A stretch of DNA of 64,000 bases from Mesorhizobium sp. AR07 (GCF_024746815.1 NZ_CP080528.1:682001-746000), one strand, 5' to 3'; shown: positions 53,665-63,648, counted from the stretch's first letter. Notes: generated by a model from the sequence alone, not told the origin. Numbers and translations: made by a program.

Positions 53665-55390
53665 GGGGTTGGGTCTCCAGTTTGAGGTGAGAAGGGGTAG
53701 CGGGAGCGCTCGTGGCGGCGAAGCTGGTCGGGGTTGCGCAGGCGCCACGAGTGCGGGGTGGAGAGGCGCGGTCGTCGTCAGCCCCGGCCTGCCGGCCATT
53801 GTTGCCGGCATCGTGTCGCACAGCACGGCTGAAGAGGTCGCCATATTCGGCGGGGGCGCGGATCAGTGGATGATCCTGGGTGAGCTGCGATGCCGGCTGT
53901 GGGACTTCTTCAACCTGTTGGAGCGCCTGCTCAAACAGCCGCTCGACAGTCGCGCGTACGTGCTTGTAACGGTAGATGCGGTTGCTGATGGCATGAGCAC
54001 AGGCCTGCTCGACCATCCGTGTCGGATACTTCCGGCTCAGCCCGACAATGCCCCACATCGCGCGCTGTCCGGGGCGTCCCTCGGCATCGAACATGTGTTG
54101 GCACAGGGCCTTGGTTTGTGGGCCGATGCGACCGGCGTTCGCCAGCAGCACGGCGGTTTGCCGTGACGGATTGAACGGCCGTTCGTTGATCGGCAGGACG
54201 ACAGAACCGGGGTGCGTCATCCGGGGATGAATCCGCAGCAGCGCATGGGTGTGGCGATCACGGATCTCGATCGTGGAAGTGTAGATGCGCACGACGACCA
54301 GACTGCCGATGGCCGCGGGCCGCGCGGCGTAATAGCTGCTGTCGACGCGTACGGTGGTGTCGTCGCAGACGGTCCGAACGACTTCAGTGAAGATGCGGAA
54401 GGGTGCGACAGGCAGCGGCCGCAGGTGCGGCTTCTCTTCCTGGAACATGGCCTCGACCTGACGGCGAGTGCTGCCGTGGATGCGCTTGGAAGCCCAGTTC
54501 TCCTCCCAGTGCCTCAAGAACTCGTTCTGGGCTTCCAGCGTCTCGAAGCGCCGTCCGGCCAGCGCGGTCCCCTGGGTATGTTGAATCGCATTCTCGACGC
54601 TCCCCTTTCGATTGGGGTCCGCCACGCGGGCCGGATCGGCGACGACGCCGTAATGAGCCAGCATCGCACTGTAGATCGGATTGAGCTCGGGCTCGTATAG
54701 ATCGGGCTTGAGGACGCCTTCCTTAAGGTTGTCGAGCACCACATAGCTGACCACCCCGCCAAAATACCGAAACGCTTCTTCGTGAAGCTGCGCCCAGACT
54801 TGCTGGCTGGATTGCCAGACCACCCGCCGGAAGCTGCGCCGCGAATAGCGCAGCGTCATCACGAACAGGCGGGGGCGACGGTACCGGCCGCTCTTGGGAT
54901 CGATCGTCAGCGCGCCCTCGCCATAGTCGACCTGAGCCTCCTCGCCGGGGAGGAACTCAAGACGATCAAACTGCTTGGGATCGCTTTCTCGCAACGTGCG
55001 CACAAACCGCTTGACGCTTTGATAGCTGGACGGAAAGCCAAACTGATCGACCAGGTCCTGGTAAATCGCCTGTGCATTTCGCTTCAGGCGGACCTGTTCT
55101 TCGATCCACGCCCGATGCACTTCGCAGGCCGAGCGGGCCAGGCTGCTGGTGACCGTCGCTCCCGACACCCCAGAAGCCGGTGGTCGGGGTGGAGGAATTT
55201 GGTCCTCCGCGCTTGCCGAGCCGGTGGTCACTTCCCCGGGGGAATTTGCCTCCGTAGCAGCCCGTTGCGCTCGGTACCGCCGAATCGTCTTGCGATCGAC
55301 ACCCGTCAGCCTTTGAATCTCGCGCTGGCTGGTGTTGCGATCAAGTAATGTTAGTACGGTGCTTTGCAGATGTGCCTTCAAGACGTACAA
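53642..55390 (-). CDS. istA: IS_B istA transposase
   Basis: A 582-residue IstA starting MYVLKAHLQSTVLTLLDRNT. The HTH is REIQRLTGVDRKTIRRYRAQ; a Pro/Ser-rich linker (about 45-80) follows. The DDE core is EEAQVDYGEGALTIDPKSGR, VVLDNLKEGVLKPDLYEPEL and ADPNRKGSVENAIQHTQGTA. The C-terminal region ends after LTQDHPLIRAPAEYGDLFSR with a low-complexity tail that overlaps istB. No disruption is seen. Confidence 0.94.
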   Translation of the reverse strand: MYVLKAHLQSTVLTLLDRNTSQREIQRLTGVDRKTIRRYRAQRAATEANSPGEVTTGSASAEDQIPPPRPPASGVSGATVTSSLARSACEVHRAWIEEQVRLKRNAQAIYQDLVDQFGFPSSYQSVKRFVRTLRESDPKQFDRLEFLPGEEAQVDYGEGALTIDPKSGRYRRPRLFVMTLRYSRRSFRRVVWQSSQQVWAQLHEEAFRYFGGVVSYVVLDNLKEGVLKPDLYEPELNPIYSAMLAHYGVVADPARVADPNRKGSVENAIQHTQGTALAGRRFETLEAQNEFLRHWEENWASKRIHGSTRRQVEAMFQEEKPHLRPLPVAPFRIFTEVVRTVCDDTTVRVDSSYYAARPAAIGSLVVVRIYTSTIEIRDRHTHALLRIHPRMTHPGSVVLPINERPFNPSRQTAVLLANAGRIGPQTKALCQHMFDAEGRPGQRAMWGIVGLSRKYPTRMVEQACAHAISNRIYRYKHVRATVERLFEQALQQVEEVPQPASQLTQDHPLIRAPAEYGDLFSRAVRHDAGNNGRQAGADDDRASPPRTRGACATPTSFAATSAPATPSHLKLETQPHDDHTRN

Positions 55391-55608
55391 CTCCCGGTCC
55401 CCTCGCTGTATGAAAGGGGATGAAAATAAACGTCCTGCCTTACCCGGCTACCGCTGTTCAGTAGCGCTGCCGGTGACCATCAGGTGGGGGAGTTTCAAGT
55501 GACCATACCCGGGGGATTTTGACCGACCCACGGGGCTCGTGTCAAAACGAGTGTGTCCATAGCCCAGTCAGACTGTCGGTCGGGATCCCTTCACCCTTGC
55601 TCTAAAGG

Positions 55609-55674
55609 TGCCCACGATCCTCTGAAATCACTGCCCACGATCCTCTGAAATGGGTGCCCACGATCCTCTGAAAT
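55609..55674. repeat. Three 20-bp direct repeats (IS_A end, second copy)
   Basis: TGCCCACGATCCTCTGAAAT at 55609-55628, 55632-55651 and 55655-55674 is the inverse of the triplet at 17694-17759. It marks the outer end of IS_A, which here abuts an rve-type transposase fragment. Confidence 0.85.
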
Positions 55675-55676
55675 CC

Positions 55677-55789
55677 GCAATGAACTCCTCCAAGATCCTG
55701 CGCTTGTCCTTGTTCGCTGCGGCCGCATAGCGAACCCTGACCGCATTGGCGAGTTCCATGCGAATAGCATGCGTCATCTTCGTCGTCAT
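55677..55789 (-). pseudogene. rve-type transposase, N-terminal fragment
   Basis: It starts MTTKMTHAIRMELANAVRVR at 55789 and continues ANKDKRRILEEFI, which aligns with MATRDELVSAVTERY...SHILDEFV of the transposase at 2.3 kb. It is cut after 37 codons by the IS_A end. Confidence 0.75.
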
Positions 55790-55836
55790 GATGCCTCCCT
55801 CGTGGTGAGAGCATCATCGCGGTATTCGCCTTCACG

Positions 55837-55891
55837 GGTAACATTTTAGGTGAGGCAACCAAGACGCGCGGTAACATTTTCTTTGAGGCAA
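55837..55891. repeat. Two copies of an IS terminal motif
   Basis: GGTAACATTTTAGGTGAGGC (55837 onward) and GGTAACATTTTCTTTGAGGC (55870 onward) are 33 bases apart. The same motif with CCTCGGTGAGGCAA ends the fragment at 56880. They mirror the TTGCCTCA motifs at 730-790. Confidence 0.7.
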
Positions 55892-56880
55892 TGCGACACG
55901 CGTTCCGGTCCGCACGCGCGACAACGGCAATGTGATCGTGGCGATCAAGCAGGCCCGCTCGTTCTTTCCCTTCCCCCTGCTGGGCGTAGATTTCAACAAC
56001 GACAGCGCCTTCATGAACGAGTTCGTCGTCTCCTGGTGCCGAAGTGAGGAACTGGAAGTGACGCGCTCTCGCGCCTATCGAAAGAATGACCAAGCGCATG
56101 TGGAGCAGAAGAATGGCGCCATCGTGCGTCGCCTGGTGGGGTATGGTCGGTTTGTCGGCGCGGAGGCAACAGCCGCCCTTGGTCAACTTTATGCTGTGGT
56201 GCGGCTTTACGGCAATCTGTTCCAGCCGTCATTCAAGCTTCAGGAGAAGACGCGGATCGGCGCTCGTGTGACCAAGCGCTATCATCCGCCAGTTCCGCCT
56301 GCGGCCCGTGTCCTTACACATCCGAGTGTGGCCGAGGCCAACAAGGAGCAGCTACAGGCAATGATGGAAACCGCAGATCCCATGCTGCTGTTTGCTGGTA
56401 TCCGCGCCGCGCAGGAGGAGCTTGGACGGCGGGTCGATCGTCGTAGCTGAATGCGATGATTGAGGAGCCGGCCGTTATCGATCTCCAGCGCTTCGCCGCG
56501 AATCTGAAGACGGCCTGGAAGAGTGGCGAGACACGACTAACGCATCGGCGGCCGTATCGGCGGACCAAACCCTATCCGAAGAGACCCAGCATGTACGAGC
56601 CGTTCGAGGCGCTGATCAAGGCATGGCTCGAGGAAGAGCCGGCGCTCTCGGCAGCAAGTGTGTTGCAGCGCCTGACAAAGATCGACCCGTCGCGCTTCAA
56701 GGAAAAGAACCTGAGAATGGTGCAACGGCTTGTGAAGGCCTGGCGCATGGAAATGGCTGGGCTGATCATCCTCGATGGCGGCTGGATGAAGAGCTGGCCC
56801 CTCTCTCCCTCCGCCGCGACGGAGGGAGAGAGGGGCCATGTCGGCCCCATAGCGCTCGGTAACATTCCTCGGTGAGGCAA
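55892..56880 (+). pseudogene. rve-type transposase, C-terminal half
   Basis: The frame reads LGVDFNNDSAFMNEFVVSW (Asp) and KNDQAHVEQKNGAIVRRLVG (Glu), then LFQPSFKLQEKTRIGARVTK, ending RVDRRS at 56450. A frameshift leads to FAANLKTAWKSGETRLTHRR, FEALIKAWLEEEPALSAASV and LVKAWRMEMAGLIILD. It is homologous to the gene at 815-2308 and shows that the segment beyond that gene's stop belongs to the family. The N-terminal half is missing. Confidence 0.85.
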
Positions 56881-57299
56881 TAGGAGGGGTCAACTCCCGG
56901 AGTCGCTTGAGACCCTGCTCACCATCGAGTTGGCTTCGGACGAGGGACGAAGCGCCGACGCCTACGCGGCGATGAGGATTTTCAATATCGACGGCAGGGA
57001 AGTCGGCGCATGCGGAATGCCACGCGCTGTATGGCATATCTGCTGCTCGATGAAATCGGCAAGGAAGAGGTAGGGATAGAAACGGCATCCGGCGTCCTCC
57101 AATGCCGTAGGGCGGGACCAAGACAAATCAGCGTCACTTGGACCGATCAGCATAGATTGGCGCGAGGTTCCATGTCCCGAGAGGTCGATACGCTCCATCT
57201 GCCCATCAAAAGCGGACCGCTCAGGGACGGCGTCACACTGAACATCGGCATCCCGCGTGGGAACAGTGCGGCGGCTGCAGACCATGCCGGGAGTTGTCC
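56881..57299. other. Unassigned stretch
   Basis: Short open frames on both strands show no recognisable domain; no gene is supported. Confidence 0.35.
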
Positions 57300-57613
57300 C
57301 GCTGACCGCGCTGGCGGTTGAAGCATTCGCACCCGACATAGCCAGCTTCCTCGGGAGGTAAGGAACGCCTCCGGCGGGTTTCGAAGGAGGGACAAGCCGA
57401 CATTCGCCAATTGCTCGTCATCGGGGCCATGTCACGTTTGAACTGGCTAAGTCGCAGATCGATCTCAAGGGATCTTGGCTGGCGCATTTGCTGGCGAGAA
57501 AACCGCGAATGCTCGTGGCGATCGCCCTGGCGAACAAGATGGCGCGGGCAATCTGGGCGATGCTGAGAGCGAATGAGGACTATCGGAATCCGGCGTCGGC
57601 TGCGGCTGCATGA
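57300..57613 (+). pseudogene. IS110-family transposase, C-terminal remnant
   Basis: In shifting frames the DNA encodes VPLTALAVEAFAPDIASF, then LAHLLARKPRMLVAIALANK and MARAIWAMLRANEDYRNPAS, ending AAA with a stop at 57613. This is the typical C-terminus of an IS110 subgroup (ALANKMARAIWAL...NEDYR). At least two frameshifts; no N-terminus. Confidence 0.8.
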
Positions 57614-57938
57614 TCGATCTGCAGCAAACAGCCCGGCGCCGGTAAAGGGGGGTGTGAGAAGGCGACCACCCGAATGGGACAACGATCGAACAGATCTTGA
57701 TCAGGAAAACCAGATCGAGCCAAAGAGCCAATGCGCTCGTTGTTGAGATTTGGACCTGATCTGCAGATCACCATACCGGCCAGCGGCTTGTGGAAATGCC
57801 GCACATGAACGCCTGACAGAAGACCGCACTCGATCACACATCGAAAAGAGCCAGAAGCATTACGGGCGGCAACCACAGAAGGCTCCGCATCTAGTCTTGC
57901 ACTAGGACTGGCATTGCCAGTTGATTCCGAGTCGAAGC
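57614..57938. other. Spacer beyond the ABC permease gene
   Basis: No gene recognised; it probably contains the IS110 non-coding end. No strong terminator for the ABC operon was seen. Confidence 0.4.
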
Positions 57939-59711
57939 TCAAGTCGCGTTTATTGCAGGTTTTCGCAAGGCACCCCTTGCTCGCCATAGGGTGAAATAAA
58001 GAGCGACCAGCCAAACAACCGGCAGTAAGGTCAACAAGGATCCGACGGCCGCGATCGTTGGGTCAACTTGCTGCTTCAGGTTTTCCAACATTTTTAGAGG
58101 CAACGTCGGGATCGCATAGCCGCTGACAAACGATGTTATGATAACCTCATCAAAGGAAGCAAGAAAGGCGAACAATGCACCACCAATTATGCCAGAGCGG
58201 ATCAAGGGTAGCGTCACTCGCATGAAGGTCCGTGTAGGCCCGGCACGCATGCTCATGGCCGCCTGCTCTAACGTCCGGTCGAACCCCGAGAGAGTTGCCA
58301 AGACAATCACGACGACATAACCGATGGCACCAATGGTATGACCCAAAATAATGCCGGTACTTGTTCCAACCAAACCAAGTTTTGCTAACCCGAGATAGAC
58401 GGCAACGCCGACGACGATGACTGGAATGGTGATCGGCGTCAGGATGACCATTGTCAGACCTGAACGCAGGCCGGACGAGCAGCGGCTGAGCCCAAAGGCT
58501 GCCATTGTGCCAATGATGGTCGATACCATGCTGACGACCACACCGAATTGGAAGCTGTTCCATAGAGCACCGATCCAGGAAGGATCGTGAAAGAACGAAT
58601 AATACCACCGGAGAGAGACTTCTCTAGGCGGAAACTCCAGAAACTCTCCCGCATTAAACGAAATTATGATGACGATGAGGCCCGGCGCCAGCAGATAGAT
58701 CATTACGAGGGCAAGGAAAGCCGCTCCGACGATCTTCGACCAAGGGGTATCCCGTTGAGCCTGATAAAGCTTTGCCGCCCAGCGCCGGGCTCGATACGGT
58801 AAGACAAACTCGTTAAGATAATGGATTGCCGTGCTGAATGACGGCAGCCGGCTAGCTCGGTACTTTTGCTCTGTTGATCCTGTTTGGCCGTGCGCACCCG
58901 CGAGGTTGACGCCCACCATCAAGAGAACCACCACTGCCATCGCCAGTAGTATGAAGGATGCGGCAGCGGTGGGCGCTAGATCTAAAGAGGTCGTGAGCTG
59001 TGAGTTGATGAGGGTTGAGAGCATCGTATCGCCCAAACCGCCCAGAGCTTGCGGCGTGATGTAGAAACCGAGGCAAACAACAAAGACCAGTATGCAACCG
59101 CTTCGAATGCCCGGGATGCTGAGTGGAAAGAACACGCGCAAGAAGGCAGTGAAAGGCTTGGCGCCCATGCTGCGAGCAGCCGCCATCAACGAGTTGTCGA
59201 TGCTCACCATGACGCTAATCAATGGTAAGATCATCATCGGCAGCATGATGTGCACCATACCGACATAGACGGCAAAACGATTGTAAATAAGTGGCAGCGG
59301 ACTGTCGATAAGACCAACATTGAGCAACAGGCTGTTGATCAGGCCATTGTCTCCGAGAACAACCGTCCATGCGTATGTGCGAACCAGAGCACTGGTTAGC
59401 CAAGGCAGGAAGACGAGCACCATGAGGATGGGTCGCGCCCGGCCCGCAACTGCGATTAGATAGGCCGTGGGGTAGCCGATAATCAAACAGATCGCCGTGG
59501 CTACCGCGCTTATTTTGAGGGTCTGCAACAGAATTGAGATGTACGATCGTTGTTCGAAAAATCCCACATAATTGACGAGGGAAAGCGCGGGCGCATTAAG
59601 GCTGGTTAGGAATAGGAGGATCATCGGTATGCCGAAAACAGCAAATAGGACGCCGAAGGCTGGCACCGTAAGCAGGATCGGCATTGAGCCCATTTTTTGA
59701 ATCATCTTCAT
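57939..59711 (-). CDS. Fused ABC transporter permease (spermidine/putrescine or iron type)
   Basis: This 590-residue membrane protein has two consecutive permease domains, equal to PotB and PotC or SfuB-like proteins fused. Domain 1 (about 1-275) has six predicted membrane segments and the EAA loop AARSMGAKPFTAFLRVFFPL. Domain 2 (about 325-580) again has six, with AAMSMRAGPTRTFMRVTLPL. A hydrophilic linker (about 280-325) joins them. The fused form suggests a single polypeptide forms the translocation pore. It ends the minus-strand operon SBP-ATPase-permease; the ATPase stop is 18 nt upstream. It reminds me of y4fN of pNGR234a. Substrate unproven. Confidence 0.92.
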   Translation of the reverse strand: MKMIQKMGSMPILLTVPAFGVLFAVFGIPMILLFLTSLNAPALSLVNYVGFFEQRSYISILLQTLKISAVATAICLIIGYPTAYLIAVAGRARPILMVLVFLPWLTSALVRTYAWTVVLGDNGLINSLLLNVGLIDSPLPLIYNRFAVYVGMVHIMLPMMILPLISVMVSIDNSLMAAARSMGAKPFTAFLRVFFPLSIPGIRSGCILVFVVCLGFYITPQALGGLGDTMLSTLINSQLTTSLDLAPTAAASFILLAMAVVVLLMVGVNLAGAHGQTGSTEQKYRASRLPSFSTAIHYLNEFVLPYRARRWAAKLYQAQRDTPWSKIVGAAFLALVMIYLLAPGLIVIIISFNAGEFLEFPPREVSLRWYYSFFHDPSWIGALWNSFQFGVVVSMVSTIIGTMAAFGLSRCSSGLRSGLTMVILTPITIPVIVVGVAVYLGLAKLGLVGTSTGIILGHTIGAIGYVVVIVLATLSGFDRTLEQAAMSMRAGPTRTFMRVTLPLIRSGIIGGALFAFLASFDEVIITSFVSGYAIPTLPLKMLENLKQQVDPTIAAVGSLLTLLPVVWLVALYFTLWRARGALRKPAINAT

Positions 59712-59729
59712 CAGCGCAGTCCTCCCCCG

Positions 59730-60824
59730 TTACGCAGCAACAAACCGAATGTCGGACCGAAGCCACTCAAGGCGAACCTCATCGCCGGAACGGAAGACCT
59801 CCTGTCCCGAGGCGACATGCTCGCGTGCGATCAGCACCGTGTTCCCCACGCGCACGCGGTATTTCCTCAAAGGACCAGCATAGATCATATCTTCGACGGT
59901 GCCGGAAACAGATTGTCTTTGGTCCGCATCGCCGCGCCTTGCCGCCGAACGCGCGTTAATGCAAATGCGCTCAGGCCGCAGCATTGCGACCATTCCGGAA
60001 GACGGCACGACATCGGATTCGACTTTAAACTCGTTATTTCCGAGGATGTTGGCCTCGCCCAAAAAGTTGGCGACGAAGCGCGTTATCGGACGGTCGTAGA
60101 GGGCTTCCGGTGTATCGATCTGCTCGATTTGGCCGGCTCGCATGACGACGATGCGGTCCGACAAGGTGAGTGCTTCCTCCTGATCGTGCGTAACACAAAT
60201 GGTAGTTTTCCCAAATTCCTTGTGCAGGTCCTTGATTTCAACTTGCATCTGCTCACGTAGGTTGCGATCGAGCGCACCGAGCGGTTCGTCCAGCAGCAGG
60301 ACCGGTGGATCGGCAATCAAGGCGCGCGCGAGGGCCACGCGTTGTTGCTGACCTCCACTTAACTGCGATGGCAGGCGGCCACCGAAATCATCGAGGTGAA
60401 CGCGTGCAAGCATTCGGTTGACTCGTGCTGCCCTGTCGGCGGCCTTGATCCCGCGCATTTCAAGCGGAAATTCCAGATTGCGGCGCACAGTGAGGTGCGG
60501 GAAAAGCGCGTAACTCTGGAAAACGATGCCCTGGTCCCGACGATAAGACGGAACTTCGGAGACCGACTTGCCGGCAATGAGGATGTCTCCTTTGCTCGGC
60601 GCGGTGAAGCCGGCGAGAAGCATCAACGCTGTCGTTTTGCCCGAACCACTTGGGCCGAGAATGGTGAGGAACTCGCCCCGAGAAACGGAAAGGGACATGT
60701 CTTTGACCGCGGCAATAGGTCCGTACATCTTGGTGACGTTGCAGAATTCTATCTGTGCGGGAGCTAGGCTCTTTTTCAATGCTCGATCCTTGACAGGAAG
60801 ACAATTTTTAAGACTCAAGTTCAT
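59730..60824 (-). CDS. ABC transporter ATP-binding protein (PotA-like)
   Basis: 364 residues, starting MNLSLKNCLPVKDRALKK at 60824 with TGGAG upstream; the longer open frame to 61058 overlaps the binding-protein gene and lacks a site. Walker A is GPSGSGKT (57-64), the signature LSGGQQQRVALARAL, Walker B VLLLDEPLGALD, H-loop ICVTHDQEEAL, and a C-terminal TOBE domain (about 280-360). It powers the fused permease at the inner membrane. Family CUT1/POTA subgroup (polyamine, opine, iron). No frame disruption. Confidence 0.94.
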   Translation of the reverse strand: MNLSLKNCLPVKDRALKKSLAPAQIEFCNVTKMYGPIAAVKDMSLSVSRGEFLTILGPSGSGKTTALMLLAGFTAPSKGDILIAGKSVSEVPSYRRDQGIVFQSYALFPHLTVRRNLEFPLEMRGIKAADRAARVNRMLARVHLDDFGGRLPSQLSGGQQQRVALARALIADPPVLLLDEPLGALDRNLREQMQVEIKDLHKEFGKTTICVTHDQEEALTLSDRIVVMRAGQIEQIDTPEALYDRPITRFVANFLGEANILGNNEFKVESDVVPSSGMVAMLRPERICINARSAARRGDADQRQSVSGTVEDMIYAGPLRKYRVRVGNTVLIAREHVASGQEVFRSGDEVRLEWLRSDIRFVAA

Positions 60825-60976
60825 TAACGATACTCCAGCAGGACAGGTGCGCCATAGCAACACGTGCAGTCCCGGAAAGGCAGGGCCGTTGGATAAGGCG
60901 GCGCTATCCAATTTGCCACGGCCGCGAAGCCGACCGACTGGATGAGCGCCACCGATGCCTAATGAAACGCTGAGGA

Positions 60977-62080
60977 TTACTGGAGAATCCACTCGTTCCA
61001 ACGTTGAACAAGCCGCTCCTTGTTCGACTTGCCATCCGATCCGACCTCTGCATACCACTTGCCATTTAGAGCGAAGCTGGAGGCCGCGTAGTCGGGATGT
61101 GAAGCAAGCTTTCGGCCAACATTTTCAGGTATCGTTTTATAGGCATTCTTGTTGGTGGGAGCATTTGCAATTAACTCAGCAAAAGCCGCCTGCCGTTCGG
61201 CGCGGCTCGTCAATTCGATGAATTTCTGAGCATTCTGCGCATTCGGGCTGCCCTTCGGAATGCACCAGTAATCCGTCGTCAGCTTAGCCTGATTCCGACT
61301 TATCTCGATTGGGGCACCCTCATCAATAAGTGAAAGTGCCCGTGCGTCGTAGGACTGCACAATGTCGGCGGCATTATCCCGCATTATCTGCAGAATTTCG
61401 GACCCACCCGTCCACCATTTGCGAATGTGCGGCTTAATCTTGTCCAGGCTAGCAAAGACGCGCTCAATATCCATCGGGTAGAGCTTATCCATAGGGACGC
61501 CATCGGCCAGGAGGGCCTCCTCCCAAGGTCCGCTTCCACCTTCGCCGGAAAATAGGGAGCGGACGCCAGGGAACTTATCGACGTCCCAGAACTCGGCCCA
61601 CGTGGTCGGCCGCGGCTTTCCAGACGGGAACTTCTTCGTGTTGTACACCATATTGAAAGAATATACGTAGGAGGCGAAGCCGTTGGGTTGTTTGGCGTAG
61701 TCTGCTACCGCCTCCAGTTCATCCTTCTTCCAGATCGAATAATCGATCTGCTCGAGGTAGCCCTTCGCGGTAAGCGGATCCACATTCGTTTGCCCGAGGT
61801 TGACCACATCGGCCGCTACGTTCTTTGTGTCCACCATCATCGCGATCTGCGTCGAGGAGAAGTCCGCCTTCACTGGCGTTACCTTGACCCCCGTCTCCGC
61901 CTCAAAAGGCTTTACATAAGCCTCCATCACCGCGTCGCCCCAATTGCCGCCGCTCATATTGACTTTCAACTCGCCGGCGGATGCTGCCCGTGCACGACCG
62001 GTCGCGGAGGATAACGCACCTACTGCTATTACGGACGATGTCGCCTGCATGAAGTGTCTGCGATTTATCAGAAAGCTCAT
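60977..62080 (-). CDS. ABC transporter periplasmic substrate-binding protein (PotD-like)
   Basis: 367 residues starting MSFLINRRHFMQATSSVI at 62080 behind GGAG. The N-terminus has a twin-arginine-like signal (NRRHFMQ, hydrophobic stretch, cleavage near ARAASA), so it is exported folded or by Sec. The mature protein is an SBP_bac type II fold: GELKVNMSGGNWGDAVMEAY, VNLGQTNVDPLTAKGYLEQI, KFPSGKPRPTTWAEFWDVDK, AQNAQKFIELTSRAERQAAF. It is the first gene of the ABC operon, separated from the ATPase gene by 152 nt. The likely ligand is a polyamine, opine or related amino compound. Confidence 0.93.
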   Translation of the reverse strand: MSFLINRRHFMQATSSVIAVGALSSATGRARAASAGELKVNMSGGNWGDAVMEAYVKPFEAETGVKVTPVKADFSSTQIAMMVDTKNVAADVVNLGQTNVDPLTAKGYLEQIDYSIWKKDELEAVADYAKQPNGFASYVYSFNMVYNTKKFPSGKPRPTTWAEFWDVDKFPGVRSLFSGEGGSGPWEEALLADGVPMDKLYPMDIERVFASLDKIKPHIRKWWTGGSEILQIMRDNAADIVQSYDARALSLIDEGAPIEISRNQAKLTTDYWCIPKGSPNAQNAQKFIELTSRAERQAAFAELIANAPTNKNAYKTIPENVGRKLASHPDYAASSFALNGKWYAEVGSDGKSNKERLVQRWNEWILQ

Positions 62081-62925
62081 TTCGTTCTCCTCTGTCACTC
62101 CCTTGCTCGTTGGCAAGGGGTTTCCAATTGCTCAACGCAGTCGGGAAACCACAAAACGATCACGCGAATGGTCAAACGGGATACAGGAAGCCTGCGTCTG
62201 CCTCGTACCGACCGGTTGCCGCGTGTAACGCCCCAGGATCTTCCCATTACACCAACCGGTGCGGCGAGCACCGGCATCCGGTTTCCGAGTGAAGCGCCCA
62301 ATTGCCAAACTGGTCGCTCCAAGGAATGCCTACCGCAATACGAGCGTGATTGCAACAAATGTTTGATCTCGTGAGATATGCATCAAGCGTGTTACGTCAA
62401 TGCAGGCAGAAATCGTCAAAAATTTTCACATGACCTACTCTGGGAGTGGAGTTTGCGTGCCTTCCGCCCCGTCTGGAGCAACGGTCGAGTGAACGCCGCT
62501 TTCGAGAACAACCGTTAATCCGCTCGGATGCGCAAAATCGTGATCGGCAAGCGTTGCGGCCGGCAATTTGAGCACTGACCGGTGCGAAGCAGCTTCGCTT
62601 GAAGAAAAGCCACGCGGCAAGGCTCGTCGGAATAGGGCAGGCATCGCGGATTCTGGCGCGCCGGATAGTTGTCGGGCCGCCTAGACAACCCACTTCACGC
62701 GAGCAAAAACGCGCCCTGCAAGCGGACGAAAGGGCTGCTCTGATTGGTTCCTCGACCCAAGCGCAGGCAGGGGCGCCGAGACTCCATCTCTAAGTCCCCG
62801 ACCCTCGTAGTCTAGCAGCATTGCTGAGACTGATGGCGATGGCGCAATAGTGAGCAAGGCCCATCTCGGAATTGTTGGCGCGCGAAATTGCGGCGCAATC
62901 CCGGGCGAGACCGAGCGCGAATTCT
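62081..62925. other. Upstream region of the ABC operon and unassigned DNA
   Basis: The first ~300 bases must contain the ABC operon promoter; no specific element was identified. From 62400 to 62925 open frames are short and show no recognisable domain; a minus-strand frame at 62435-62644 (LKLPAATLADHDFAHPSGLT) may be a remnant of an unrecognised gene. Confidence 0.4.
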
Positions 62926-63215
62926 CCGCTCGCCGCCCGTCGAGCTTGACCAGCTGATCGAACGTCTAGGCCCGGACAATGTAGGCGCCTTCCTCGGTGA
63001 GCCAGTGCTCAGCACGGGCGGCATCACGCCTCCGCCGGAAGGGTATTGGGAGGCGATCCAGGCTGTTCTGAAAAAGGTTGGAAGGCGGTGCTGACAGGGT
63101 TGGCGCATTCTCGCACGGCTATACCTACTCGGGTCACCGATCGGCGCCGTCGCGGCCAACGCGGTGCTCGACATTGTCGAGAAAGAATATCTCCCTGGTA
63201 ATGCGCGTCGCATAA
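62926..63215 (+). pseudogene. Class III aminotransferase, internal fragments
   Basis: ELDQLIERLGPDNVGAFLGE and PVLSTGGITPPPEGYWEAIQ, then AVLKK, match the region before the PLP-binding Asp. After a deletion the sequence resumes FSHGYTYSGH and, one base off, PIGAVAANAVLDIVEKEYLP, which normally lies after the catalytic Lys. The Lys and Asp segments are lost. It is a different aminotransferase from the one at 22 kb but of the same class. Confidence 0.8.
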
Positions 63216-63221
63216 ACGGGA

Positions 63222-63450
63222 ACTGCGCGATCTTGCCTGCTGCCATGGAGATCCGCCGCTCGTCGCGCCGCGCGATCTCGCCCGGGCCGAGTTCGCGACG
63301 CTGCGGCTTCGCCTGCTCAAGATCGCCGTGCGGGTGCAGGAAACGGCGAGCCGCATCCGCTTGGCTTACGCGTCCTACTGTCCCGAAGCCGACCTCTTCC
63401 GCCGTCTTGCTTGGGCTCTCGCACCTCGGCCGCGGACGGCATCGCCCTAA
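63222..63450 (+). pseudogene. IS1380-family transposase, C-terminal fragment
   Basis: The frame reads HGDPPLVAPRDLARAEFATL, then RLRLLKIAVRVQETASRIRL and AYASYCPEADLFRRL, ending TASP at 63450. This is the usual C-terminus of IS1380 transposases. The catalytic part is missing; the fragment is fused to the aminotransferase remnant. Confidence 0.8.
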
Positions 63451-63648
63451 GCACGGGGGCTGCCATCGCCCCCATCAGCCCATCCAAATCCGGCCGACGC
63501 GTTCCCCATGGTCCAGACCTCGCCGTGGTGAAAGAGACGCAACGGATCAGCATGCCCGGGTCGCACATCAGATCACCGCAATCAACTCGGGTAAATACGG
63601 TGGGCTAAAGAGACATCCAGAGCGAATGACCACATTGCCCTGAAGGCC
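63451..63648. other. Spacer, probable IS1380 end
   Basis: No gene recognised; GGGGCTGCCATCGCCCCCAT near 63456 contains a short inverted pair and is probably part of the IS1380 terminus. Confidence 0.35.

Larger units (their letters stand above)
52818..55535 (-). mobile_element. Complete IS21-family element IS_B
   Basis: The ~2.72-kb element starts CCCCGCGGGTCACTTCAAAT and ends in the inverse of CCCCGTGGGTCGGTCAAAAT. A CTCGTGT(C) duplication flanks it at 52811-52818 and 55536-55543, inside the leader of IS_A. istA and istB are both intact, so this is the one IS21 element in the window that looks able to move. Confidence 0.9.

Noticed and set aside
52975..53685. 236-residue plus-strand frame opposite istB of IS_B
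   Set aside because: The same shadow appears opposite the identical istB at 19.2 kb; it simply follows from codon use of istB.
57010..57321. 103-residue open frame in the gap after the rve-type remnant
   Set aside because: No domain, no ribosome-binding site, and it runs into the IS110 remnant in a different frame.
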